A DNA stretch of 64,000 nt, taken from NCBI GenBank assembly GCA_020002185.1, contig CM034531.1:78774474-78838473 (forward strand), in the 5' to 3' direction. The notes beneath the pieces were generated by a model. That model had not been told where the DNA came from. It ran no database searches and saw only the letters and a list, made by a program, of their open reading frames with translations. This document shows positions 29,011 to 41,518 of this stretch, in pieces (position 1 is the first letter of the stretch; every line of letters starts with the position of its first letter). A program made the translations under genes and the position numbers. This DNA comes from Paraescarpia echinospica (Eukaryota; Annelida; Polychaeta; Sabellida; Siboglinidae).

Positions 29011-30400
29011 ATTTAACGGACCATTTTGTGTACTAGAGGACCTTTTACTGAACAGTGCATAGCAGATTTACATTGGTCATGTATCACTCCCCTAAATTTT
29101 GACTGAATTCAAAATGAGTTCACCATGGAAATAAAAAGAACACATTTTATAGGTCAATCAAGTAATGGTGTGGGAGGTTAAAGTTAACTTGGCTCCTATA
29201 ACTGAGTGTGAACATTTTTACAAACATGATAAAAAAAATTTTATCATTGAAAAAACCATCAAGGCAATTTATTATAACGTAAACAGTGTAGCACATTTCA
29301 TAATATTTTACAAAGGTTAATGTCCAAAACACCAGGTTATTATATAAATGTTCATAATTTCACGATAGGTAACGTGCATAAGTCCCGGCAACATGCACTG
29401 AAGTTCATAACTTCACGATAGGTAACATATATTTTCACTGCACATAACTTCCAGTTGAGCAAGCAACGGATGTGAGGTAAGCATAACTATAGCCGCACTA
29501 CCCATTTCTGCTGATATCACAGCTCTGCCAGTTGTTGAAGAACGGAAACATCCTAGTAGCAACGTCTACATTTCTCAAAGTCGTGTAGCAATGTTCTTCA
29601 AGTATGCACATTGTTATTCCACGTAAATTTGAGTTGAGCAATGGATATGAAGCGACTATGATGCCAGACACTTCTGTAGAAATCAAAGAGCTTTGTCAAT
29701 TCCTGAAGAGTTGACCCATGCGAGCACTTGCCATTATTGACATTGGTGCAGGCCCACAACTGTTTCCTGTTAGGCACAGTCTCGTGCGTAGGTAAGTCAG
29801 TAATTTGACAATTTACTTTACAAATACAATAGCAATTTCTAAATAAATATTCTTAGAATATTTTAACAATGATGATTTCTAATTTAATAAGAATTTTATT
29901 TTGAAAGGTAAAAAAAACAATTACAAATTTTGAGCTGCATATATATGAATGAAAGGTTGTCTGCCAAGGAGGATTAAGACGTAACATGGATGGCTTATTG
30001 CATGCAGTTGAAGTTATGTATACAGTGACATCAAAGCCAAAGGTGTTCATCATCAACACAGAAACAAATGTTCTAGACAAAGTTGATGCAAGTGAAGTAT
30101 TGATGATATGCCAAACTCTATGTTACGCAGTTGTGTTTTGAAAAGTTTTTTTAGAATCATAATTGTTGTTTTGGTTGAACTGATTTTTGAAGTGACAATT
30201 TTGAAGATTAAAAAATGTATTAGAAAAAATAGTGACAGAGTGCACATATTGTAGCATGAAGAAAGCAGCTAAACCTGATGTTGCCATCGCTTGAAAGCTA
30301 TAATAGCTGCTCTCCTCATGCTACTGACATATCTCTTCATGCCAATGGTACTCATGTTCACTATACGATGTGCCCATAAATTTATTTTATTTTAATCAGT
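29010..30400. other. Unassigned sequence with a 53-bp short duplication
   Basis: gttcata.tttcacgatagg occurs at about 29350 and 29403. Otherwise I see only AT-rich sequence and short uninterpretable frames. Confidence 0.5.
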
Positions 30401-30414
30401 GATCAGCTAGGCTA

Positions 30415-30850
30415 TTCGTGTACTAACAATGTGCCGGGCTTGGCCAAAATCATTTGGAACAACATAGTTGCTGCCGGACTTAGGAATTCGTTTTAGAATA
30501 TGGCATATCACTACCTGTAATACACAAGGTATTGAAGTCAGTTTCTGAGCAAATGACACAATACCTTCTGCCAATTCTTCAGGTGCACAGCCATTGCATA
30601 GAGCATTCGTTCCTATGTCGATTAAAACAACATTTGGCGCCTCTGCACACACAGCTCCAAATTCACGGAACAAACCACCCAAGGTATGTCCCCCCTTTCC
30701 TAGAAAGACAACCTTGTCAAATATACAAGACAGGAGAAGGTCGGGACAGAAATAGCGGTACTCAGCATTGCTGGTACACGCTTCTGACATGCGATGCATA
30801 AAACTGTGCCCAACGATTAGCAGCTTGGCCTTGCGTGCTTCGGAATCCAT
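30415..30850 (-). CDS. SGNH/GDSL-hydrolase-like domain, truncated
   Basis: The frame from ATG 30850 reads KAKLLIVGHSFMHRM (block I, Ser in GHSF), VVFLGKGGHTLGGLF (block II Gly) and VVLIDIGTNALC (block III GTN), then ends at a stop after ARHIVSTRIA. The block V Asp-His that completes the catalytic set is not present. Such domains occur in host esterases, in ORF1 of some CR1 LINEs and in Ngaro-type retroelements; with the repeat-rich setting, an element origin is likely. A good splice acceptor (tttattttcag) lies two bases before the ATG, so it could also be one exon of a larger gene. Confidence 0.55.
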
Positions 30851-30889
30851 TCTGAAAATAAAATAAAAAACAGTACATTTCTGCATTTT

Positions 30890-32090
30890 TGTAATACCAC
30901 ACTTTTCTTAGTGCACATAACATCGATATCACTTCGGTGTTGTGATTCACAACAGAAGCCACGTGGAGGCGACAGTGTGAACATTCTGTCCTTGTATGTA
31001 AGTATGCAAGATTGTTTGAAATGTTGTAACTTATCATTATCTTCATCACCAGAATTCCTGAGTATTTGTGGCATGAAATAGAAATCACAACAAGATATTA
31101 CGATTCACATAAAAACACCATAAACAAAACAGTAAATATTATTAACATCAACAAAATAGATAGTCAACATGACTATAGACTGAATTATAAGATGTGAATT
31201 ACAATAATATAGGATTACAGGTGTCAGGTGATGCAAATTAAAGTGGAAATATTAACTGTTCGTAATTTCAATCATAAAAATACTGATACAGACACAATAA
31301 TAATATACACGTATTACATTTTATTAACACAGCTTACTAAAATTGAACTGTTAAAAATGTGGATTGTTCAGATTAAGAACGTATTCCTGTATTGATTGAA
31401 AAGGAAGTAGAGCGCACAGCCACAGTCACATATGTGACATCAATAGACATCGCCGTAAATGTCAGTTTTCAAAATTTCGTAACTTGTCCTAAAATATTGA
31501 TTACTAGAAAACAGTATTGCATGTATAACAAATATCCAATCATAACTTTCTAACATTTAACTGATAAAAGTGGGATGGCACAGATTACAATATCGATTGC
31601 ACATACGTTAGAATGGCGCCGTGCCTCAGCGCATACATTATAAACAGCCGCTAATGCGCCGAGCGACATACAAAACGCATCAAACTGGCATGCTACCGGT
31701 CATCTAAGATTAGTCTTCCTTGCACTCCGCATGGATATACAAGATTCATAGTTATACCATATGAAAGCTAGGATTCTAGTTTCAGAAAGACACCTAAGCA
31801 TTTTTAAGATACACGCTAAAATATATTAATATTTTTGTAAGTAAACACAACGCAAAGTTCACCAACCTTAATATTGCCCGGCCTAATACAATGTAACATA
31901 TTTTACCCGCCGAGCATCTTCTGATGGCATTCATTGGTCGATATAAATGTCAACAGTAAAAAAAATTAGTATGCATATCGAGATCCACGACGTTTTCCGA
32001 GACCATGTGATCCAGCAGATCGACTGCGCGGCAAAAAACCTGCGCCATTTCTGGAACGCGTTAAACCGACGCTGAGTGGTGCTGCCGCCC
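30890..32090. other. Unassigned AT-rich sequence
   Basis: A minus-strand open frame at 30817-31074 overlaps the SGNH leader but matches no family I know. Nothing else is supported. Confidence 0.5.
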
Positions 32091-32099
32091 AGCGGATGT

Positions 32100-32215
32100 T
32101 GACATACCTAAATTGATTGTGTATAAATAAAGTTTATTATTATTAAATGGCGTCAAACGTAATAACGTCAAACTCAAGTGCCTGGAAATCGAACTTGGGG
32201 AAACGCTAAATGTTC
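32100..32215. other. LINE-like 3' tail and CYP20A1 leader-like fragment
   Basis: Near 32130 the sequence 'gtgtataaataaagtttatt' with TTA repeats resembles an L2 3' end. Directly after it, aaatggcgtcaaac and ctcaagtgcctggaa.tcg match two blocks of the CYP20A1 leader at 20626-20690, with other sequence between. The second match may be chance. Confidence 0.35.
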
Positions 32216-33407
32216 GACTGTTCATGCACATGACGTCACCCGTTTACGTGCACTTTCTTTATTTACATGCCGCGCATGAATATAGTCAGATACGGCGCCG
32301 TTATAAACATGTTGCTTATTCAGTTGTGTGCATTTAATAGTTTTCTGTTGTGACGGTTTTTCATTCGACTAATTTGCTTATTTTTCTTCCTTCCTTCCGT
32401 ATAGTGATCACAGTCAGTATTGACTATTCTATCACTGTGATTATTTTCTGCCAGCATCTACATCATGTTGACATTGTACTCAACTTCAGTGTTGCCGTGT
32501 TAAAACGAGAAACATATTATAGTTATGACCATGTTATATTTTTATGTAGTGAAATTTTTTTTTTAAATTGTTGGTATAAATTATGAGCCACCATGCAAAA
32601 ATGAGACGCTCCGTGAAAATAAATATGTTGTTTTTACTGCATATTCGTATAGAGCACAATCAGATAGAAAAAACATTACACCAATGTTTCCTATGTTCAC
32701 AATATTTCCAGAGATACAACAATTTCAATCTTGAAAATGCAAAATGTATTGTTTGGAGAAAAACTGTTTCAAAGTTTTCATTCTGTATTTTGGCCATGGT
32801 TTTCCCACTGTTAAAACATCAAAATAAACACATTTAGGTAACGTCTATGCCATGTGATGACCAACATTTGAAAGTTTAATCTATACCGGATGATTCCACG
32901 ATGGAAACACCTTAAAACATAGGTGCTGTAGTGTTTTGGTTCATAGCATGTGATGAGCATCAACGAGACGCACCTCATCTTGGACTGGTGGGTCAGAATT
33001 TTTTCCAGCTTTCAGAGTGTATTCAAACTATTGAATACTTCCGTAAAAGTAAACTGATCCTATGTGCGTTTGACTTAGCTATCCAATTTTTCTGAGAAAT
33101 ATTTCCAGGCCGAACCGCGAAACCTCAAGGTATTGGAATAGATTTCGAATAAGCAGGTGTAGCAGGGGTGAAATACAGAGTACATAACATTCGTAATTTA
33201 TAAAAAGAACTTATCTTACTGCAGACATAGGGTGTTTACTTAGGCACAGGATAAACAACATACACAGATATTTATGTGGTGGAATAAAGCCAACATTATT
33301 TTATTTTTCAAATACACATCATCAATGACTTATAAAAAATGACAACAACATGACACTTGTATAGGTAATCTAATTATTCTATCCAATGAAACATAATATT
33401 ATACATG

Positions 33408-33445
<38 letters not shown>

Positions 33446-33950
33446 GTTTTCCTGTGAACAAAATAATTATGGGTATCATTCAAATTGTAGGATATAGAAT
33501 GTGATTTATTTTGAAATGACTGACATATAATATAGTTTGATCACACTAGTCGTAGTTGTATGTATTTGGCAACAAATTAGACGTGACTATTTAGATTAAT
33601 TTAACACTCTGTGGTTGCTATTTGCCTATAGTTGGGACATGTGTCGGTGAAAAGGCAGAGCATATCCACACGCCGGTGGGTCATGCACATTTCACCTCTG
33701 GGACCCTGAGCTGATCCGAGATCCCTCCTTTAATTAGCTTTAATTAGCCTGATGCCCTACAGTGACCAATATCCACTGGTTATCTCGTGGATCCCTACAG
33801 TGACCGTGGAGTATACAACGAGAGTCTTGTTTTATGAGAGGCTATATACCGGCAGACATGAACGAAATATGCTTGCCATTTCGTATAAATCGCCAGTAGT
33901 GGAAGAAGAATGTAGATTCGACAAACATATCTATCCATAACTTACCACCT
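32215..33950. other. Unassigned sequence with (TA)n
   Basis: A TA microsatellite lies at about 33411-33441. Frames at 32350-32837 and 33752-33940 are open but show no known family or codon pattern. Confidence 0.5.
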
Positions 33951-34009
33951 GAAGCATCAATAAAACGTGTGCCAACATGTTAAACAGCACGAACCAGTAA
34001 ACATGTTAA

Positions 34010-34025
34010 GGCTCTGAAAAGAGCT
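34010..34025 (-). promoter_or_regulatory. Histone-type 3' stem-loop
   Basis: The minus strand reads AGCTCTTTTCAGAGCC, differing from the canonical histone mRNA stem-loop GGCTCTTTTCAGAGCC only at the outermost base. Just upstream is CTTCTACACCAAGAAAACA, which recalls the LLPKKT codons at the H2A C-terminus. No open histone frame is visible, so at best it is a relic of a histone gene end. Confidence 0.4.
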
Positions 34026-34124
34026 GTTTGTTTTCTTGGTGTAGAAGTAGGCGGCATCAGCCTCTCCGTCGTATATTCGAGGCTATATTTGGCGGAGATA
34101 GATCGTAGAAATTGGCCGGTGGTG

Positions 34125-34490
34125 CTGTAACAACATTAGAGACCAGGAGATTGAGAGGAGATCAGATAGAAATGTAAAAAATATTGAATGGTTATGAAAA
34201 TATTGATAGAAATATTTTTTTCTCAGTTAAAAAGATAGACGGACAAGAGGACATGAAGTTACATTTGCAAAGGAGCAGTGTAGATTAGATGTAAGAAAGA
34301 TTATCTGCTGATTGTGTGGGTGCGAATATGTTTTAAAATAAAATCGACACATACCTCAGAAGGGCGGGATACACATAGATAAAAGGGTCGGACTCTCGAT
34401 AAGCCAAATGGCTTCCTTGTCCACCTGCCACCTAGAGTTAATTCTCTGGGTGGCAATCTTGTTAAATCTTGTTAAATCTTGTCGTCTCTG
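34125..34490 (+). pseudogene. CR1 LINE 3' fragment
   Basis: Decayed frames match the last part of the CR1 at 38112-40098: ETRRLRGDQI.., KNIEWL(L)K.., the 'cagaagggcgggatacacat' end and the tail of tgttaaatct units (about 34455-34485). Stops and deletions are common. Confidence 0.8.
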
Positions 34491-35095
34491 CCCTGTAACA
34501 TCTGGAAAAGTACAAATACCATAAGGCATGATCACACACATTATGATGACAACCTAGATATGGTAATTACAAGTAGACAAGAAAACCACACATGCAATAG
34601 GAACATACGGCGACAACCCATTTATTAACTAAATGCCAATTGTTTAGTAAGTTTGTGTTGCTTTCAAAGCAGGGCCGCCAGAATGCTTGGAACTACTTGT
34701 TGGTGGTACATCTGAAACATAATACAAAGCAGCAGCAGACTTTTGTGTTAAAATGTCTGTGTTAAAAGAACATGCAATGTTTCTTACTCAAAATTACTTT
34801 TTCTGTTGACTAACTGAGCCAATTCTGGGTGTAACAGAACCGATTATTCTATTACTGGCCTCACTATATTCTCACAACCACCATCGCAATATCATCTTAT
34901 GGAAGTTGTAAATTAAGACTAGCAAGACCATAAAAACCTTTTCGGTATAAATATGCCATTGTAGCACCTACAATTACTGAAACACCACAGACAGATTAAC
35001 ATGTCTGTAATGGATAATTAGGCGCACAAAGATTTGAGCAATTATGATCTTACAATGAATTATATTGTAGTTTATGTACTTATGAGGGTCAAAAT
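34490..35095. other. Unassigned sequence
   Basis: No gene or repeat recognised. Confidence 0.5.
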
Positions 35096-35100
35096 AAATA

Positions 35101-35335
<235 letters not shown>

Positions 35336-35677
35336 CCCGCCCCCCCGCCCGCCCGTCCGCCCGCAAAATAATGGTTCCATTGACTTTTAAATGACCTAAT
35401 TAACAAGTGAAATGAAGACATGCCTGGTGCAGAAAGGACAGTGGATAGCAGGACTACGTGGCACTGGTCTCTGTCGTGGTGCCTCAAGTTGATTCCTCGT
35501 CTGATGCACTGGCCTCGCAGAGTGGTGCTGGAATGAACAATGTAATTGACAATAATTACATCAGGTAATTTGGAGTGCATTTATGCATCACACCAACACA
35601 TCAGCGTACAGACAACTTGTAATTTGGGTAATTTAATTGTTATTATTACTACATTTTCTAGAACTTATCCTCACTCA

Positions 35678-35869
35678 TCATAACGCGAGAGTACACCAGG
35701 CACTACGATAGGCACTCTAGGGCACGTATCCTGGGCTTTTTGAATCAGTCGGTGATGTTGATCTAACGTACGATGGAGATGACGAGTTTCGTTCCATGTA
35801 GCCGCCAGATTATTCATTGCCATATGCAAAAGTACTGCATCGCACAACTGTTGGCTCCACCTCAGCTAA
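35678..35869 (-). CDS. Unrecognised open frame fragment
   Basis: The minus strand is open for about 63 codons, reading RWSQQLCDAVLLHMAMNNLA and ETRHLHRTLDQHHRLIQKAQ and ending LSRYDE stop. Composition looks protein-like (amphipathic, His/Leu-rich) and unlike its AT-rich surroundings. It abuts an L2 tail at 35868. It could be an exon or a transposase scrap. I do not recognise it. Confidence 0.3.
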
Positions 35870-36110
35870 TAATAATAAAAATCTTTATTTTATATAGCGC
35901 CATATCCATAATGTTCATAGCGCTTTACATAAAACTAAAATATAAATAGTAAACATTAAACAAATTTTAATATAAAAATAAACAAATTAAGATAGGAATG
36001 ATGTATAAACATCAGTAGAACTTTGTTATGTTAAAAATCAAATCCCATTTAAAACAGCAATGGCAATGCTCTTCCAGGCACCTGTTCCATGTAACTGCAA
36101 TTAAAACCAT
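35868..36110 (-). mobile_element. L2-type LINE 3' tail fragment
   Basis: The plus strand shows taataataataaaaatcttt then atatagcgcc and catagcgctttacata, the reverse complement of the L2-like 3' end seen at 41380 and 47510. No coding part remains. Confidence 0.6.
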
Positions 36111-36700
36111 ACAAAGTGTATCATGAAATTAAAATATATGTTGTTATAATGTCATAAAATATAAAAATAGAATAGATTACTTAACAATCTTCAGGGCAGT
36201 TCTTATTCAATTCAAACTATTTCATTTTGTATATCCAAACATTTGGATATATGCAAAATTAAATATTTGAAGCCAATAGAATAGGCTCTTAATCTTTCTA
36301 GAAGATTGGAATTTGTAATTACATTATTATAGAGTATGTATCAAAATATAGTTTCGGAAATTGACAAAACTGTAACGCAATTTCTGTCATTGTTCCATGC
36401 TAACAAAATAAGTAGTACCCGTCCATTGTATTACCCGTTTGGGTAGTAACTCAAGTAGGGGTTAGGTCTAGCTAATTTGTGAAACATCCAGTTACTGTTT
36501 TCAGTATGAAAACATCAGCAGGAATTGAACCTGTTTCACAAATACAAGGCATAACTGGACGAGCACCAACTGTTTTAAAAGCCTAACATGTCAGAGTTTT
36601 TATTTAATAATTCATATAAAAAATTGAATAGGATCTTACCTCTATAGCCAAAACCGATATTATTGCCCAGTTTTGCCTTTTGGCAGGGGAAGGTGGAGTG
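36110..36700. other. Unassigned AT-rich sequence
   Basis: Nothing recognised. Confidence 0.5.
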
Positions 36701-36800
36701 AAGGATGAATTACTTAGGATTACTTAGGTTGTTCCCGACCGTAGGCGGTGGCCTCGGTGGTCAGATCTACATATGTCTCTGTAAATGCCCTACGACTTCC
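36700..36800 (-). mobile_element. CR1-like 3' terminus
   Basis: The minus strand ends ..ccgcctacggtcgggaaca then two cctaagtaat units, like the tailed 3' end at 19920-19980. Only the terminus is present. Confidence 0.4.
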
Positions 36801-36934
36801 TGGGAAGTTATGCTAATTATGCGATTTTGTTATGTATACTAAACTAACAATTACAAAAGTAACCGTATCATTAACGTAAACTATAATATAATTGGGTCAC
36901 GCATAGTTTCGGCAAACACCGTGTTTACGCTGGC

Positions 36935-37140
36935 CAAAATAGGCGCTAACCTTTGACATGTACAGTGTGTACGCAAAACAGAACCGGAATTTACTCTTAG
37001 ACCGGAACTTACTTCCAGACCGTAAAGCTGCGGGTCGAAAGTAGGCGCTAACCTTTGACATGTACAAGCGCATGCGTAATACGCAAAACGGAACCGGAAC
37101 TTACTCCCAGACCGGAACATCCTTCCAGACCGGTCCACCG
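36935..37140. repeat. Two-copy tandem repeat, period 102 bp
   Basis: aggcgctaacctttgacatg occurs at 36941 and 37043, each followed by acgcaaaac.gaaccgga and an agaccggaac/cttccagaccg block. GC-rich compared with its flanks. Confidence 0.85.
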
Positions 37141-37840
37141 GCAATAACTGCGTTGGCGCACAACAATTATTGTACGATTTCCGCAAATTATACTGGCCAA
37201 AATCAACAATTCAATTTAAAGCGATGTTAAATTCACTAATTCACCCGAACATTAAACGACAACTATAATTAAAATGTAGGCGGCACCAAGAAGTTAAACC
37301 AGAAAGAAGTTCGGCCGCATCACTACCTGTTTTTGTCTGCTCTGTCACTCAGTCACCCACTCACTCCCTACCTCCATCCGTCGCTCCCTCCCTCTCTCGC
37401 TTCCTCCCATCCCCTCTTACCTCAAATGATTCGACAATGAGGATCCACAACCAGAGACTGTTAGCGAAGAACTAAAATGGGCTGAATGGTGCTCATACCA
37501 GGAAGGGAATACAGGCAGAGGAGCTTAGATGGGGGTCGATGTTTGCATGGTAAGGAAGATAAAATTGGCGAAGGCGTCATCAAAATTGTATCCGTTATAA
37601 ATGTGTTGTGTCCAATAGTGTTTATTTTCATGGTTAAATATCAACGAACCTGTCCTATGCCCAATCATTCTTATGACGAATGTCGATCAACGAACGAAAA
37701 AAGTAAGTTCGTGTGTTGCGTGGTATTTGGTCACCAGGATCGTTGTTCTAAAGGCTCTCTACCCTGAGCCCACTAGGCACAACCAGATACCCCCACGACA
37801 CCCAGGCACCCGCAGGCAAACCCATGCATCCTGCTAAAAA
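37140..37840. other. Unassigned sequence
   Basis: An open frame at 37486-37767 has an internal hydrophobic run but no recognised motif or start context. Nothing else. Confidence 0.45.
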
Positions 37841-37844
37841 TGTA

Positions 37845-38111
37845 CTACAGTTTATTATGGTAAACCATGATACATCCACAGTAAATCATGTTGAATTATA
37901 GTAATCCATAGTATATTGCATTTTACCATGCTTTCACCATAGTAAATCATAGTAAACTATGATATTCACTGTAATAAACCATGGTAAAACGTGATATTCA
38001 TCATAGTAAAATGAAGTATTTACAATAGTAAACCATAGTATTTACTATGGTAAAACATGATAAAATATTCCGCAAAAACACTCCAGTTTACTATAGTGTT
38101 TACTATAGTAA
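37845..38111. repeat. Palindrome-rich TTTACTATGGTAAA tract
   Basis: Many variants of the near-palindrome tttactatrgtaaac and of catagtaaa / tttactatg in both orientations. The same motif (gtttactttagtaaaccgta) resumes at 40105 on the far side of the CR1, so the CR1 was inserted into it. Confidence 0.8.
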
Positions 38112-40098
38112 ACTATAATAAATTTAACAATATTTAACAAGATTTAACAAGATTGCCATCCAGAGAATTAACTCTAGATGGCAGGTGGACAAGGAAGCAC
38201 TTTGGCTTATCGAGAGTCCAACCCTTTTATTTACATATATCCAGCCCTTCTGAGATATGTGTCGATTTTATTTTTAAACATATTCACATTACTAGCACCC
38301 ACACAATCAGGAGATAATCTGTTCCATTCATTCACAGTCCTTTGTGAAAATGAGAACTTTCTTACGTCTAATCTACACTGCTCCTTTACTAATGTAACTT
38401 CATGTCCTCTAGTCTTTCTATCTTTCTTAACTGAAAAAAACATATTTCTATCAATATTTTCATAACCATTCAATATTTTAAACACGTCTATCTGATCTCC
38501 TCTCAATCTCCTGGTCTCTAGTGTTGTTAAACCACATTCTTTTAGGCGTTTTTCATAACTAAGATCCCTCAGTTTTGGTATCATTTTAGTCGCTCTCCTC
38601 CGTACTCTTTCTAGCATATCTATGTCCTTCTTGCGGTATGGCCTCCACGCTTGTATACAATATTCTAAATGAGGCCTAACTATTGTTTTGTACAGCGGTA
38701 TTATTAGTTCTTTTTGTTTATATGCTATATTTCGCCTAATCAATCCAAGGATTTGATTTCCTTTTGAAGCTGCAATTCCACACTGGTCTGAAACCTTCAT
38801 GTTAGCACTAATTGTCAGCCCTAAGTCGTTTTCTTTTACAGTAGTACTTAGAACAGTTCCCCCCATTGTATATTCTACATATTCGTTCCCATGTCTTGTG
38901 TGAAGGCATTTACATTTCCCAAAATTGAACAACATTTGCCACTTTTCAGACCATTTGATCAACCTGTCAAGATCTTCTTGTAAATGCTGTCTATATCCAT
39001 CACTTTTAATCCTTCTAAACACTTTTGTATCATCTGCAAATTTCAACACCTTGCTAGCTATATCATCGTCCAAATCGTTTATATATATTAAGAATAATAT
39101 AGGTCCCAGTACTGATCCCTGTGGAACCCCACTCAAAACTGATTTCCAGTTTGAAGCCTCCCCATCAACAACTACCCGTTGTCTTCTGTCAATCAGCCAT
39201 TTTTCTATCCAGTTAATTATACCATTTCCTATGCCATGGGCCTTTGGTTTAAGCAGTAATCTTTGATGTGGCACTTTGTCGAAAGCTTTTTGAAAATAGA
39301 TGATATCTACTAGTGATCCCTCGTCTACCCACTCAGTGATATCTTCCAAAAAACATAACACATATTTGTTAAGCATGACGTCGATTTTAGAAACCCATGT
39401 TGAGATGGGTTTATCAAGTTATGTTTAGCAAGAAAATCCACCATGTGATCTTTAATTAGTCTTTCTAATAATTTACAGATCACCGATGTTAAACTCACTG
39501 GTCTATAATTATTTGACTTGTTTCTCGAACCTTTTTTAAATAACGGTATAACGTTTGCTTCTTTCCATTCTAATGGAACCACTCCCTCTTCTAATGACAA
39601 GTTGAAAACTGTTGCAAGCGGTATGCTAATTTGTTCTACAATTTCCAATAGTAGTTTGGGTGGAATCCCATCCACTCCAGGTGATTTATTATCCTTCATA
39701 GCCCTAATTTTCTTAGCTACCATTTCTGGGGTTACAATTAACTGTCTTAAATAGTCTGAGTCTGTCCCCTTGAACTTAGCCTCTGGTACTGGCAATGAAC
39801 TAATGTCTTCTCTGGTAAACACTGAACTAAAATACTCTTTCAGGTCTTCTGCCAATAAGAATCCCTCTGATATTACATTTCCAGCACTATCTTCTAGAGG
39901 ACCGACCTTATCTTGAACTTTCTGTTTGCTTCGAACAAACGCATAAAAACTCTTGCTGTCATGTTTTATATTACAAGCTAAGTTATGTTCATAGCTTCTC
40001 TTTGAATTTCTAATTTCAGCTGTAGCTTGGTTTAGTGCTTCTTTATAAATGTTGTAGTCTTCGTCATTTCCAGTACGTCTATATGACTTCCACATCAT
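38112..40098 (-). mobile_element. CR1-type LINE, 5'-truncated
   Basis: It starts within the region between endonuclease and RT, and ends with a tail of about four tttaacaaga/tatttaacaa units (38112-38155), as CR1 elements do with short 3' repeats. No target duplication was resolved because the flanks are themselves repetitive. Confidence 0.9.
38231..40098 (-). pseudogene. CR1 reverse transcriptase, one frameshift
   Basis: The upstream frame (40098-39325) has AMKDNKSPGVDGIPPKLL, WKEANVIPLFKKGSRNKSN, YRPVSLTSVICKLLE and QHGFLKSTSCLTN. After a frame change near 39350 the downstream frame reads IIYFQKAFDKVPHQRLL, SGVPQGSVLGPILFL, KFADDTKVF, NDLGLTI, RPHLEYCIQAW and ends RRAGYM at 38231. Motif A lacks two codons (normally YLDFQKAFD), which removes its catalytic Asp. 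Apart from that deletion and the frameshift it is well kept. Confidence 0.92.
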
Positions 40099-41370
40099 TT
40101 GTTTACTTTAGTAAACCGTAGTATTTCTTTAGTAGGAGAACACCTGGATATATTAAAGTGTAATCGATGTACGAGGATAACTGATGTTACTACTTGTTTT
40201 CAGAATAAGCACTTGCGTGGTTCTACTTATATTGTTTATCGAGGTCCGTGTGTATACCATCCTTTCCTTTTTCGTTTTGAAATTAGCGAACGAAAAACGA
40301 AATACCATGCAAACAATGTTCGTTTTTCGTTTTCATATTTGAAGTACGAAAAAGGAACACAATCTACTATTCGCGGTATTTCTAATACATGTTAGAAAAA
40401 AACAAAATAACGATAAAATAAACCGTTTTTCGTTTTCACACCATCAGAACGAAAAACGAAATATGACTGCAGTGACACTTGCACTTAAGAAGCTTCGGTT
40501 GCCTTACCCCTTCGGCTAGGCGACAAAAGTTGGTCGCTGTCTCGGCTGTGAACTCATGACATCCGAACACGGGAGGGGGGAGAGGGAGGAGGGGTGAGAG
40601 TGCTTTTGAAAAAAAACTTTGCCGCCGCGCCGCCTATTACCTGGGGGGGGGGGTAAGAAAATAATGTATGCCCTTCAATTGCACAAACCTGTTACACTCC
40701 ATAAAAATACACATTAATCGTGTAATAAATTTTACATTTCCACCCGCCATTGACGCTCGCCACAAAAACAAACATATTCACGCTCACATTTAATAGGGAG
40801 GGCAGAACCATATGTCTGCCCTCCTGGAGAAATTCCAGGGGCAGCTGCCTTCCCCTGCCCCCATCCCTGTTTCCGCGCCTATGTTGGTGTCCCACCTTTA
40901 GAAAAGTCATTCTTCCCGAGGTGACCATTTTGTACGTATTATATTGCAAGATGATAATATGTGATATCTTTTCCGCGTTGCATGTTTTGCAACCGAAAGC
41001 ATATTGGACAAAATAAATACATTTGTAAAGGAACATCAGCTAAAATGCGTTGTTACAAGAACGATGTATTCCACTTAAAAAGTGGACGTATTATGCAAAT
41101 TACGTCAACGCAATTGTCACGGCACACGTAATAACATAAGTAAACATCAGGGGTATGTCCAGAGACAGTAGTCTACGGGGGGACACCAAACCTCCTCTGG
41201 AGGCCGAACCAAATGGTGACGAACAGTTTTTGTTGCCGCGCTGCCGTCAGTAACTTCTTCGCTGTCTCGGCTCGACTGGTGACACATAGGAAGACGGGGA
41301 GGGGGTACGGTTGAACAGTTTTCGTCGCTGCGCGGCCGTAACCTTTAGTTACGGGGGCCCATACAGAAAT
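40099..41370. other. Unassigned sequence with CGAAAAACGAAA palindromes
   Basis: At 40137-40192 it resembles the outer part of the inverted repeats (ggatatatta.agtgtaatcgat). At 40285-40460 there are two pairs of inverted cgaaaaacgaaa / tttcgtttttcg blocks. The pieces 40495-40660 and 41165-41360 share gctgtctcggct and GC-rich words. No gene. Confidence 0.5.
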
Positions 41371-41518
41371 GTAATAATAATAATAATAAATAACTTCTTA
41401 CGAGCCAATATCTTCAGACAATCCGAGCTCAGTGGCGCACCAAAACCAAAGGATTAAACATTCTCGTACTCGTGTGACAGGCGAAAGCCGTAAACAAATG
41501 GATGGATGTGCTAGGAAG

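Noticed and set aside
32350..32837. Two adjacent AT-rich open frames
   Set aside because: No recognisable motif, repeat or splice structure.
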